DNA of 64,000 nt from UBA8296 sp031581145. GTDB lineage: Bacteria > Bacteroidota > Rhodothermia > Balneolales > Balneolaceae. The stretch is taken from assembly GCA_031581145.1 (NCBI GenBank), contig JAVLBP010000008.1, positions 1 through 64,000 of the forward strand, written 5' to 3'. Within the stretch, counting starts at the first letter, position 1; every line of letters starts with the position of its first letter. Below the pieces are notes generated by a model. The model was not told the origin of the DNA and did no database searches. It saw only the letters and a list, made by a program, of their open reading frames with translations. The translations under genes and the position numbers were made by a program. Below are positions 25,622 through 34,662 of this stretch, one piece after another.

Positions 25622-26329
25622 TTATGCAGCAACATTTTGCTGTGCCGCTCCCATAACTTTACGGGTTAAAAAGACTAATTGTACCAAGCGACGTTCGATT
25701 GTTCGTTGCAGGTGATTGATGGATGTCACCCCCTCCATGTCGAACTCTACGTAGGTCAACAGTCGAGTATCGGTGACCGAGGATTGTTCGGTCTCTCCTT
25801 CGATTTCAAGATGCCATCGTGACAGAGCGGTTAAACTCAAAAACAATGGCTTTAAAGACTCATTCATTGAGGCTATCCAAGCCCGAGCCGGGTCAGCTTG
25901 GGTGTATGGAGATTGAAACACCCATGAGACCTCAATATCTAGCTGGGGCTTGACCGCATTGGATGCAAGATGGGGCTGCGTCAAGAGCGGATGGTCCTCC
26001 ATACCTTTCATCTGTTTTGCCATGCACCGTTCACGAAAACTGTCCCAGTCAAAATGAATGTGACACGCTTTTACGTTGGGATCGTTGAGCGGAATTTTAA
26101 CGTCTAATCCGGAAGCATTGATGGATGGATTTTGCCAGGTGGTCGACTCAATACGCTCAAAAAGACTTTTTTGTGCAGCATCGACTTTAGTCAAAGCGCG
26201 CTTTTTGGATGGATTTTTTGTTTGATCGCCTTGGCCGGCACCAAAACCGTGTTCAAAACGTTCTTTTAGTGTGACATCGATAATTTGCACCATCTTTTCA
26301 AAGATGGGATTCGAGTACTCCTGTTGCAC
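25622..26329 (-). CDS. Protein of unknown function
   Basis: 235 residues, not recognised. A GTG start at 26329 is supported by GAGGA about nine bases upstream; the next ATG (26293) has no such site. No signal peptide or membrane helix. The N-terminal third is Lys/Gln-rich; the middle has KACHIHFDWDSFRERCMAKQ and LDIEVSWVFQSPYTQ; the C-terminus ends in an amphipathic helix, TIERRLVQLVFLTRKVM. Divergent from the NFACT gene across 103 nt. A structural or regulatory cytosolic protein is all that can be said. Confidence 0.6.
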   Translation of the reverse strand: MQQEYSNPIFEKMVQIIDVTLKERFEHGFGAGQGDQTKNPSKKRALTKVDAAQKSLFERIESTTWQNPSINASGLDVKIPLNDPNVKACHIHFDWDSFRERCMAKQMKGMEDHPLLTQPHLASNAVKPQLDIEVSWVFQSPYTQADPARAWIASMNESLKPLFLSLTALSRWHLEIEGETEQSSVTDTRLLTYVEFDMEGVTSINHLQRTIERRLVQLVFLTRKVMGAAQQNVAA

Positions 26330-26432
26330 GTGTTATGTCCTCTATTTCTATTTTACTAGCTCTAAGAATGTCAGGCGTCTTACAAACGGATGTAGCGTTG
26401 AACTGCGTTCTCACCACTGAATCGTCTTACTA

Positions 26433-28187
26433 ATGCCTTTTTCAAACTCCAATACGGTTCTTAATGTCCTCGTTCCAGAATTAAAACGCAATCTGGTCGG
26501 TGTTAAGTATGTGGAAAGTCGTACTACCGGAAAAAAACAGTGGGAAGGTGATTTTGAGCACCCAAGATTGACGGGCCAAAACAAGATAGATCGTAAAAAG
26601 ACAGATCAAAACAAGTCAGACCGTAACAAGAGATACCAAACAAATGAGAACGAGGCCATGTTGCAGCGGCTCGTCTTTGTTGCTACCCCTCAGCGCTGTG
26701 GCATGATGTTGCGACAAAATCCAGGCTCCACCAAGCGAAAAAATGTCGCGACGTTCTTTGAAGACCTTCATGGAGATACCGTCAAAGACATCACAAAGCC
26801 ACTTCAGGAACGTGTAATTACGCTTCATTTTGAGTCTGGCAAGCAACTCCTATTCGAGCTGTTTGGTGCTAAAGCGAATGTATGGTTGCTTGATGTAGCC
26901 GGTGATGTGGTGGAGGGATTCCGTAAGGGATTACCCACAATTCTACCCAAAAATCTCCCCCCGAGCTCCACTACAAACCTACCCATTGGATCACCTGCAA
27001 ACTCAGTCACTGCAAACTCAGTCACCGAACATACTGAATCGCAACCCTTTGAATCGGCGGATGCGTGTAAGGCGTGGATCAAATCATCACGCCCTGGATT
27101 TCCGCGTGAACATCTCTCCGAACTCATTGGCCATCATTCATTGGATCAAAAAACACCCCCATTGCTAGCACAATGGTGTGATCAAGTCGAGTCTCAGGTC
27201 GTGGCTAAGCCCGCCTTTCGTTTGCTGGAGGATGGATCCAAAACACTATTAAGTGAACAGCTACTCCCCTTGCCAACACAACAGCGTTTTGGATCGCTTA
27301 TGGAGCTCTTGCAAGCAGGACCAGCACCCAAAAAAGGGCCTAGCAAACTCCAAGAGCAAAAATCAAAACGAATCAAGGCTCTACAGACACAGATTAAGCG
27401 GAAAAAAGGATCTGTCAAGAATCTTGAATCTGCCGAACAAACCCTCGCTCGGGCCGATCAACAGGAGCAGTTTGGCCACCTGCTGTTAGCCAACGCGCAT
27501 CGCGAAGGCGAAAGGACGGCAAAGGGCTTGACGTGCATCAACACGTTTGATCAAGGCCAAGAGGTACTGATTCCCCTTAAGTCTTCGGAGTCGATCCTAG
27601 AAAATGGGCAGACCTATTATCAAAAGGCCAAAAAATCGAGAGCTCAAGCGGCCATGCATGGAGAGCGCCAAGAGGTTTTGCAACGGGAACTGGAAGTGCT
27701 TGAAGAGGCTCTTCACCAACTTGAGGCAACCCATGATGAGAAATCGTGGAAAAAGTGGCTTCAAACCTACGATCAAGAGCTTTTTAAGGAGACTCAATCT
27801 CGCCCCTATCGTCCTGTGACGCTTCAGGGCGTTGAGGTATGGATTGGCAAAGGGGCGCGAGAGAATGATGAGTGTTTGAAATTATCGCATAAAGAAGATT
27901 GGTGGTTTCATGCCAGAGGTGTCGCTGGGTCCCATGTCTACATTCGACACCATAGTCTTGGGGGGCAACCCAAGCCCTCAGCCACACTCATGGATGCGGC
28001 TGCCTCGCTCGCTGCGTGGCATTCCAAAGCCAAAGGATCCCCTGTTGTGCCCGTATCGGTCACCCAACGAAAGTATCTGCAAAAGAAAAAGCAAGCAGCG
28101 CCTGGTGAGGTGGTCGTTCGACAGGAGGATGTCCTAGACGCAGAACCCAAGTCTTCCACGGAGATTTTAGCTACTTTTGAATCATGA
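26433..28187 (+). CDS. NFACT-family (RqcH/Rqc2-like) ribosome quality-control protein
   Basis: 584 residues. Layout: NFACT-N (~1-230), a helical coiled-coil middle (~290-440, Gln/Lys/Glu-rich) and NFACT-R (~455-560, with HKEDWWFHARGVAGSHVYIR). RqcH binds the 50S subunit and peptidyl-tRNA to add alanine tails to stalled chains. The tRNA-contacting Asp-Arg of B. subtilis RqcH aligns with Glu126-Arg127 (LQERVI), so Asp is changed and Arg kept. Two low-constraint loops are swollen by 15-nt duplications: five units at residues 47-71 and two at 189-198. The stop overlaps the next start by 4 nt (ATGA). Confidence 0.85.
   Translation: MPFSNSNTVLNVLVPELKRNLVGVKYVESRTTGKKQWEGDFEHPRLTGQNKIDRKKTDQNKSDRNKRYQTNENEAMLQRLVFVATPQRCGMMLRQNPGSTKRKNVATFFEDLHGDTVKDITKPLQERVITLHFESGKQLLFELFGAKANVWLLDVAGDVVEGFRKGLPTILPKNLPPSSTTNLPIGSPANSVTANSVTEHTESQPFESADACKAWIKSSRPGFPREHLSELIGHHSLDQKTPPLLAQWCDQVESQVVAKPAFRLLEDGSKTLLSEQLLPLPTQQRFGSLMELLQAGPAPKKGPSKLQEQKSKRIKALQTQIKRKKGSVKNLESAEQTLARADQQEQFGHLLLANAHREGERTAKGLTCINTFDQGQEVLIPLKSSESILENGQTYYQKAKKSRAQAAMHGERQEVLQRELEVLEEALHQLEATHDEKSWKKWLQTYDQELFKETQSRPYRPVTLQGVEVWIGKGARENDECLKLSHKEDWWFHARGVAGSHVYIRHHSLGGQPKPSATLMDAAASLAAWHSKAKGSPVVPVSVTQRKYLQKKKQAAPGEVVVRQEDVLDAEPKSSTEILATFES
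26571..26645 (+). repeat. 15-nt in-frame tandem repeat (five units) in the NFACT gene
   Basis: Units 26571-26585, 26586-26600, 26601-26615, 26616-26630 and 26631-26645. They encode TGQNK, IDRKK, TDQNK, SDRNK and a diverged RYQTN, near residues 47-71, inside NFACT-N where most relatives have a short loop. Confidence 0.85.
26997..27026 (+). repeat. 15-nt direct duplication in the NFACT gene
   Basis: Two units, 26997-27011 and 27012-27026, differing only in the last base; both encode ANSVT. Confidence 0.85.
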
Positions 28188-29755
28188 GTACATGGAATTC
28201 ACAGGCGTTGGCCGAAGGAAGCATCCAGCGGATTTATCTTTGTGGAATGCCTGCGGTGGGCAAAACTACCTTTGGGAAGAAACTTGCCAGTGCTCTAGGA
28301 TGGACGTTTGTGGATCTTGACCTGTGGATAGAACAACGCAAGAATGCCACTGTTGCTGAACTTTTTGCATCGGGTGAATCGACCTTTCGTGCGGCTGAGC
28401 GCGAAGCCTGCCTGGCGTCATTCACGTTAGATCGCCATGTAATATCATTGGGTGGTGGAGCACTTCAAGACGACTCACTGACCCAACAAATTAAAGACCA
28501 TGGCCTGTTGGTACACCTTCAAATCCCTAGGGAGGATCTCATTACCCGGTTACTTCGCAACCAACGTCGACCCATGTTCAAGGGATTGTCACGCGCTGAA
28601 ACCGCCCAGAAAGTGACGGAATTATGGCAGGTTCGAAAGTCAACCTATCGTCAGGCGCACGCCGCATGGAACCCAATCATGGGTGTTCCAGCTGTTGCAG
28701 AGTCAGAGCGTTTTGTGCATGGTTCGCTCCGAGACTCGATGTGGCTCCAAAAATGGCTCCCCAGTCCATCGGTGGGACGTTTTGGATGTATTATAGACGA
28801 ACGTGTGGCTCAAGTGCATAGCGATCTCTTAGGTGAGCTCACCCAACATCCACAATGTTTGGGGGCTTTTACCGTCCCTTCTGGAGAGGCGTCCAAATCG
28901 GTGGAGCAATGGCAAAGGCTTTCAAGTGAGCTTTTGGAGGCTGGGTGTCAGCGAAGTGACACACTTCTCATCCTTGGAGGGGGTGTAACGGGTGACGTGG
29001 GTGGGTTTGTCGCTTCGACACTCATGCGAGGGGTCCGCACCCTACAAATTCCGACTACACTACTCGCCATGGTCGATAGTGCAATTGGCGGAAAAACCGG
29101 GATTAATCACACCAAAGGCAAAAACCTACTTGGAACCTTCTCCAAAGCAGATGCCGTCTTATTTGATATGGACCTTCTCTCCACATTACCCCGTGAAGAG
29201 TGGGTGAATGGTACCGGCGAGATTCTCAAGTATGGGTTCATCGCAGATCCTACCCTCTTGGAAGAGCTCTCCTCTAACGCCATGCCTGATCTAGAGCCAA
29301 ACACACAGCGGCAGATCATCCAACGGTGCGCGGACATCAAAGCCTTGATTGTGGCAAAGGATTATCGCGAATCGGGACAGCGAATGTTCCTCAACTTTGG
29401 CCATACGTTTGGCCATGCCCTGGAACATGTTGCTGGCTATGGGGCTCTTGCGCATGGACTCGCTGTGATGGTAGGGATGAAGGCTGCAATTTGGCTATCC
29501 AATCAACGAGGAGCCTCGATTCAAGACGACGTGATCGACATGCATCTCCCCGATTCTGTGCAGGAGGTGTTGTCACCTATGCGAGAATCTATGGAGGAGA
29601 CAGTGGAGGCATTGGTTGCAGCCATGGGTGCTGATAAAAAAGCCACATCCTCTGGGTTGCGGTTGATTCTGTTGGATCAGCTCGCGGAGCCAGTCGTGGT
29701 AGAGGATTGTACAAAAGACGAACTCATGAGGGCTTGGACCCATGCCTTGGCGTAA
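28184..29755 (+). CDS. aroKB: Fused shikimate kinase / 3-dehydroquinate synthase
   Basis: One 523-residue chain carries two non-consecutive shikimate steps. Residues ~14-185 are shikimate kinase: P-loop GMPAVGKTT, DLDLWIEQRKNATVAELF, FRAAEREA, LGGGAL, and the lid NQRRPMFKG. Residues ~195-523 are 3-dehydroquinate synthase: SGEASKSVEQW, GGGVTGDVGGFVAS, GKTGINHTKGKNLLG, and the metal ligands in GTGEILKYGF, FGHTFGHALEHV and AHGLAVMVGM. Both active sites look intact. Overlaps the NFACT gene by 4 nt and tamB by 14 nt, so the three are translationally linked. Confidence 0.95.
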   Translation: MSTWNSQALAEGSIQRIYLCGMPAVGKTTFGKKLASALGWTFVDLDLWIEQRKNATVAELFASGESTFRAAEREACLASFTLDRHVISLGGGALQDDSLTQQIKDHGLLVHLQIPREDLITRLLRNQRRPMFKGLSRAETAQKVTELWQVRKSTYRQAHAAWNPIMGVPAVAESERFVHGSLRDSMWLQKWLPSPSVGRFGCIIDERVAQVHSDLLGELTQHPQCLGAFTVPSGEASKSVEQWQRLSSELLEAGCQRSDTLLILGGGVTGDVGGFVASTLMRGVRTLQIPTTLLAMVDSAIGGKTGINHTKGKNLLGTFSKADAVLFDMDLLSTLPREEWVNGTGEILKYGFIADPTLLEELSSNAMPDLEPNTQRQIIQRCADIKALIVAKDYRESGQRMFLNFGHTFGHALEHVAGYGALAHGLAVMVGMKAAIWLSNQRGASIQDDVIDMHLPDSVQEVLSPMRESMEETVEALVAAMGADKKATSSGLRLILLDQLAEPVVVEDCTKDELMRAWTHALA

Positions 29756-32700
29756 CCTTTTGGCACAATTTGGTGGCCTTTTGTTGCGACTGTGGCGATG
29801 GGTAAATCGCTCGTTTGGAGGTCTACTTATCGCCATCATTCTATTGGTGTCGGCTGCCTTGCTTGTGCTGCAAATCCCTGCGGTAAAACAAGCCGTCGTG
29901 CAGCGGCTCGTGAGCCAATCTCTGGAAGCAACGTCTGTCCGAGCATCCATTGGGACCGTGAATGGTTTTTTTCCTGTCCAGATTACCATGGATGATGTCG
30001 AGGCTCATCTTGAGACTGTAGGCTCGGTCTCCATTCAACAAATCGATCTACAACTCCAGCCCTTTCCCCTTCTTTTTGGACGCACTTCCATTTCGTCACT
30101 CCGTGTGGACTCACTCACGACTCAAGTGGATATCCCCGCGTGGCAGTCGTGGCAGGCGTCTCAACCTGCTTCAAGTCCTTTTTCGGGGTCATTGTCTGTA
30201 CCCAATCTTGAGGTTACGAATGGGACTATTAACCTTACCGGTGCTCAGCAAAGTACAGGTCCTCAAAGCTCAACCAGTGCTCAGCAATCATTGTCCATCA
30301 GCGATGTGGCCCTTCTCGGACGTATCGAGTCCAATCCCTCGGTTCAACTCATCTCACTTGAGTCGTTACAATTTGTTTTACCTCAGCAATCAGGGAGTCC
30401 ATTTATTGCCTCAGGACAGTTTACCGCCTCGGGACAGTGGTACCGGGATGAGGAGCGTGCGGAACTCAATCAACTTGACGTCCAGCACCCACAACTCCAG
30501 TTCGCGGGTGAGCTCGCAATGGACGCACCTCGAGACGCTTCCCTTAGTGATATTTGGCAAGGGTTTTTGAGCGGTGATATTCCAGGGATGATTCGATGGA
30601 ATCCTTCTACCCTTGAGACGGATCTCTTCCCTTCAGTTCAATCACCATGGGCAGAAGCATTTTCTTCGCTTACGACACAAGGATTGTTGGAAAAAGAAGA
30701 GGGGCAATGGGTGATCCAAGACTTACAACTCTACACTCAAGAGAGTTCGCTATCGGTCACGGGCCGATTTCCTGCGACATGGTTCGACATCTCACCGTTG
30801 ACTGCCCCAGAACGTATGACCACCTTCCCATGGCAATTGACGGTTGAATCGGCACGCTTAAGCAAGGAAGAACTCCAGTCACAACCTGAGCTTGATGGCC
30901 TTGCGTCTGTCTTGGGTAATGTGGCCTTATCAACCCAAATAACCCATCAAAACGGGACCTTCACATGGGATGTGGATCTAAATGAGCCAAACGGAACAAG
31001 CACCATTTCCTCATCCGGCGAGCTACAAGGGAGTCCAGGTGGATTGACTCTTACATCCATGGAAGCAGACGTCGCTTTCGATGGCTTCAAACGAGAGCTT
31101 TCTTCGATCACGGGGCAAATCCCCCCAATTCCTGGGTTTATCCGCGAAGGCGATGACCAATTTGGGGTGGAATTAACAGGCCAAGGGACCATACAAGTAG
31201 ACTCCACAGCGCTGTGGGCTCTTCAAAACTCAGGGGTTGTGTGGTTTCCTACGCCCCCAACGCTGGCCACAACCTATCGTGCTACCGATAGCCAGATTGG
31301 GCGGTTTCAAACCGATCGGCTCGACGTTTCTGTGTCGTGGTCACCCGACTCACTCTCAGGGCACCAACTAGCCTACAATATCGGTTTGGAAGGTATCGGC
31401 CTCGAAGCGCAGTCTGAGGGAACCTTGTCCTACCCAAGGTGGCAACCAACAGACTCGCCCAAATCTACAGCCCCACCAAAACCTACAGACTCACCCAAAC
31501 CTACAGACTCGCCTTCCGTTTGGACACAAACCACAACATTTTCGCAATGGACGGGCTCAGTTTTAGAGCCGCAACTCTTTGAAACGTCCACCGATTTGGC
31601 CTTCACCCTCTCCAGCACCATTGCATCTGACTGGCAAGCCAAAGGGCGTGCAGACGTTGACGTAACCATGCGTGACGGGGTCTTTTTAGGCACTCCTATC
31701 GTGCCCTTTGATGCCTCACTTTCAAAATCTGAGGATGCGATTGTTCTTTCTAGCGATGCCTTTGAAGCGGCCCTTCTTGGCGATATCCGTGGGGAGTCCA
31801 TTATAGACTTGGCGTATTTAATTGGCACTTCCTTAGGTCAACAATTTGCCCATCTCTATCAATTTGAGCCTTTTCAAGGAGCGCAAACGATACCGACGTG
31901 GGCCAAAACCACCCCACCTCAGCAATTTACCTTTGATCTTGCGATGAGTAATGGCGCCATTCTAGCACCTTGGGTTGGGCTGGAGCGGCTTGAGAGCCAA
32001 GGCTCCATCACGGGCACCATAAAGAAAGATGGACTCAGTCTACACCTCCAAGCAACGGCGCAAGATCCACGAATTGTGCTCCAAAATATCCTCGTGACAG
32101 GCCTTGAAAGCGAGCTCGATGCACAATGGCGTCTTGATGAACCCTGGACAAGATCAGGTATCATGGACTGGAGTCTCCAGTCAACCACCCTTCAGTCTCG
32201 GCTCGGGAGTCTCACCAATCCCCGCTGGACAGCCTCTATTTATGGTCAAGAAACCAGTCTTTCGTTACGATCAGAGTCTACCAATGAAGGGCTAAAAACC
32301 ACGCTCCTAGCCTCTGCAGTTCGCAACCCATCCACACAGGGAAATCCATCAACGTTGGAGATTCAACTTGATGCGCTCGAGCTTGGGCGAAGCTCCTACA
32401 CATGGACGTTGCAAGCACCAAGTTTGTGGACCTATACACAGGACGAATCTTGGCAGTTTTCCCCCACGACGTTCACCTCAGGTGTGCAAGAATTCCGCTT
32501 GCAGGGAACCTATTCAAACAACGCTGAGGATGCCTTTACGCTATCTTTTCAAAACACAGACCTTGGGGATGCCTTACAATTTATCGAGTCCCGATTGCAA
32601 TGGGATGCCACGCTGAATGGATCCTTAACTACAAGGCGACTTGGCACGTCACCAAGCCTCCAAGGCAGACTCGTGGGGGCTGAGGCTACCTTGAATGACC

Positions 32701-34622
32701 GCTACATCGGTGATTTATTCGTAGAAAGTCGTTTAGACAGTGCATCCAACCGTTTTGTGGTGGAGGCTTCACTCGAGGATTCGTTACAAGAAGCCTTTGA
32801 TATTCAAGTTCAAGGATCTCTGGCAAACCCTTTAAACCCACGTCCCGATCCCAATCAACTCGATCTTCGAGCAGATATTCAACGGTTGGATGTGTGGATT
32901 TTGGAAGAAATTATCCCAAATGTTGTCAGTCAAAGCCAAGGCTATGTTCAAGGAGAGGCACGAGCTCAGCAGATTCAGGGGCAAACCGAATTTACCGGTG
33001 CGGTCGAGTTCCAAAACACTCAACTCATCCCCAATTTTTTGAATACCCAACTCTCCCTCGACGGAACCATGCGATATGACCTTTTGGATGGCTTTACACT
33101 CGATCGTCTTCAGCTTCAGGACTCACGAGGTGGCTCAGCAATTTTGGACGGAACCCTGGGCGTCACCTCCTTGAATCCCGACGCGACAATCCCATTCAAC
33201 CTACGTCTGGATGCTACCTCGCTGCATCTTCTGAATAACCCATTCGATCCCGATATTCCGTTTTTCTCCTCGATTACGGGATCGGGGCGTTTGGACCTAA
33301 CCGGTACCCAGGACGCACCGGTCATTTCGACCCCACAAGCCATTGAGCTTGCTCAAAACTCCGAGATTTCCATCCCAATTTTGGATGTTACCACCGTCGA
33401 CAACAACACACGCTTTATTCGATTTGTCGATAAAATCCCTGCATTTGGAGAACCTTTGAGTGGTGACCGTGCCCAAAGTACCGCACCCGGCGCTCTAATC
33501 CCTATCCAAGGTGATTCTCTGATCGTATCTGAACTCTCCAGACTATCGCCAGCGACAACGTCGTTTCAGGACCTATTCACCTTAGACTTACAATTTCGAG
33601 CACCGAATCCCGTCCAAGCTGAGCTCATTTTCGACCAAGTCACCAACGACCAAATTCGTGCGCAGGGAACGGGAGATTTACGCCTCACTCTTGAGGATGG
33701 CGACGTCAGTGTCTTTGGCACCATGGATATCGCCTCAGGACAGTATAATTTTGTGAGTGGGGATGTCCTCAGTAGGCAATTTCAGCTCCAAGAAGGTGGG
33801 TCGATTTCGTGGGATGGTGATCCATACGACGCTGAGTTGGACGTGAGTGCGGTCTATCGCGCCAGACCTTCGCTTTCATCTTTGGGATCGCCAGCTGGAT
33901 CCGCCACAGAATCATCTCTCGGCCAACGAATTCCTATTGAGCTGGTTCTCGATATTTTTGGCCCCCTCACAGAGGTTCAAAATGAGTTTTTCTTTCAACT
34001 CCCTTCTGAGCTTGGTGGATTTTCTGATCCCACACTCTCCACTCGCATCCAAAGTCTTAATCAAAACGATGAACAAAAACTCGTGCAAGCCTTTAGTCTA
34101 CTGCTTACGGGGAACTTCATTGCCTCAGGACAAACCACATTTGAGGATGCCTCGGCGTTTCAGGGGATTACGGGGTCTGCTGTGCTTATCAACCCCTTTG
34201 TATCGCAACAACTCATCAGTCCATTGCTGTCCAATCAGATTAATGCGCTCTTCAGTGAAAATGTCACCTTCGATGTCGATGTCAATATTGATGCCTACAA
34301 TGAGGTGGAATTGGGTGTCGCCCTGCGCCTATATAATGACCGAGTTGTATTGCGCCGCGAAGGGCAAATCACAGGGAATCAAAGCTCCATTGGTGACTTA
34401 GGCGCTGAATATCGAATCAATCAATTACTCTCCTTGTCTGCATTCCACCGTCAAGACCCAACGTTTGTTCAAGCCACAGGATCCCAGGGTTCTGGAAGCA
34501 GTGCCGGGGAGACTCAGGTGATGAATGGAGTGGGTCTGCAAGCGCGCACGGAGTTTCATACGTGGCGAGAACTCTTCGCACGAGTCTCCCGTGGATTTTC
34601 TACCTTGAAGTGGTGGGATTAA
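29742..34622 (+). CDS. tamB: Translocation/assembly module protein TamB
   Basis: 1626 residues. One N-terminal membrane anchor (residues ~26-48, LLIAIILLVSAALLVLQI), then a very long repetitive beta-rich region typical of the bridge-like AsmA/TamB proteins that span the periplasm, ending in the TamB (DUF490) domain near the C-terminus. TamB carries lipid, or assists barrel insertion, between the membranes. Low-constraint loops carry in-frame 18-nt duplications (GAQQST, ASGQFT, NPSTQG and PTDSPK types). Start ATG 29742 overlaps aroKB by 14 nt, with GAGG about 11 bases upstream. TamA is not adjacent; a barrel of Omp85 type is two genes downstream. Confidence 0.9.
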   Translation: MPWRNLLAQFGGLLLRLWRWVNRSFGGLLIAIILLVSAALLVLQIPAVKQAVVQRLVSQSLEATSVRASIGTVNGFFPVQITMDDVEAHLETVGSVSIQQIDLQLQPFPLLFGRTSISSLRVDSLTTQVDIPAWQSWQASQPASSPFSGSLSVPNLEVTNGTINLTGAQQSTGPQSSTSAQQSLSISDVALLGRIESNPSVQLISLESLQFVLPQQSGSPFIASGQFTASGQWYRDEERAELNQLDVQHPQLQFAGELAMDAPRDASLSDIWQGFLSGDIPGMIRWNPSTLETDLFPSVQSPWAEAFSSLTTQGLLEKEEGQWVIQDLQLYTQESSLSVTGRFPATWFDISPLTAPERMTTFPWQLTVESARLSKEELQSQPELDGLASVLGNVALSTQITHQNGTFTWDVDLNEPNGTSTISSSGELQGSPGGLTLTSMEADVAFDGFKRELSSITGQIPPIPGFIREGDDQFGVELTGQGTIQVDSTALWALQNSGVVWFPTPPTLATTYRATDSQIGRFQTDRLDVSVSWSPDSLSGHQLAYNIGLEGIGLEAQSEGTLSYPRWQPTDSPKSTAPPKPTDSPKPTDSPSVWTQTTTFSQWTGSVLEPQLFETSTDLAFTLSSTIASDWQAKGRADVDVTMRDGVFLGTPIVPFDASLSKSEDAIVLSSDAFEAALLGDIRGESIIDLAYLIGTSLGQQFAHLYQFEPFQGAQTIPTWAKTTPPQQFTFDLAMSNGAILAPWVGLERLESQGSITGTIKKDGLSLHLQATAQDPRIVLQNILVTGLESELDAQWRLDEPWTRSGIMDWSLQSTTLQSRLGSLTNPRWTASIYGQETSLSLRSESTNEGLKTTLLASAVRNPSTQGNPSTLEIQLDALELGRSSYTWTLQAPSLWTYTQDESWQFSPTTFTSGVQEFRLQGTYSNNAEDAFTLSFQNTDLGDALQFIESRLQWDATLNGSLTTRRLGTSPSLQGRLVGAEATLNDRYIGDLFVESRLDSASNRFVVEASLEDSLQEAFDIQVQGSLANPLNPRPDPNQLDLRADIQRLDVWILEEIIPNVVSQSQGYVQGEARAQQIQGQTEFTGAVEFQNTQLIPNFLNTQLSLDGTMRYDLLDGFTLDRLQLQDSRGGSAILDGTLGVTSLNPDATIPFNLRLDATSLHLLNNPFDPDIPFFSSITGSGRLDLTGTQDAPVISTPQAIELAQNSEISIPILDVTTVDNNTRFIRFVDKIPAFGEPLSGDRAQSTAPGALIPIQGDSLIVSELSRLSPATTSFQDLFTLDLQFRAPNPVQAELIFDQVTNDQIRAQGTGDLRLTLEDGDVSVFGTMDIASGQYNFVSGDVLSRQFQLQEGGSISWDGDPYDAELDVSAVYRARPSLSSLGSPAGSATESSLGQRIPIELVLDIFGPLTEVQNEFFFQLPSELGGFSDPTLSTRIQSLNQNDEQKLVQAFSLLLTGNFIASGQTTFEDASAFQGITGSAVLINPFVSQQLISPLLSNQINALFSENVTFDVDVNIDAYNEVELGVALRLYNDRVVLRREGQITGNQSSIGDLGAEYRINQLLSLSAFHRQDPTFVQATGSQGSGSSAGETQVMNGVGLQARTEFHTWRELFARVSRGFSTLKWWD
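30240..30293 (+). repeat. 18-nt in-frame tandem repeat in tamB (first site)
   Basis: Three 18-nt units (30240-30257, 30258-30275, 30276-30293) encoding GAQQST, GPQSST and SAQQSL. Confidence 0.7.
31446..31517 (+). repeat. 18-nt in-frame tandem repeat in tamB (second site)
   Basis: Four 18-nt units (31446-31463, 31464-31481, 31482-31499, 31500-31517) encoding PTDSPK, STAPPK, PTDSPK and PTDSPS. They form a proline-rich, probably flexible spacer in the periplasmic region. Confidence 0.85.
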
Positions 34623-34662
34623 CCACGAATCATGTGGCAAAGACCCCACATAAAGCAATCTT

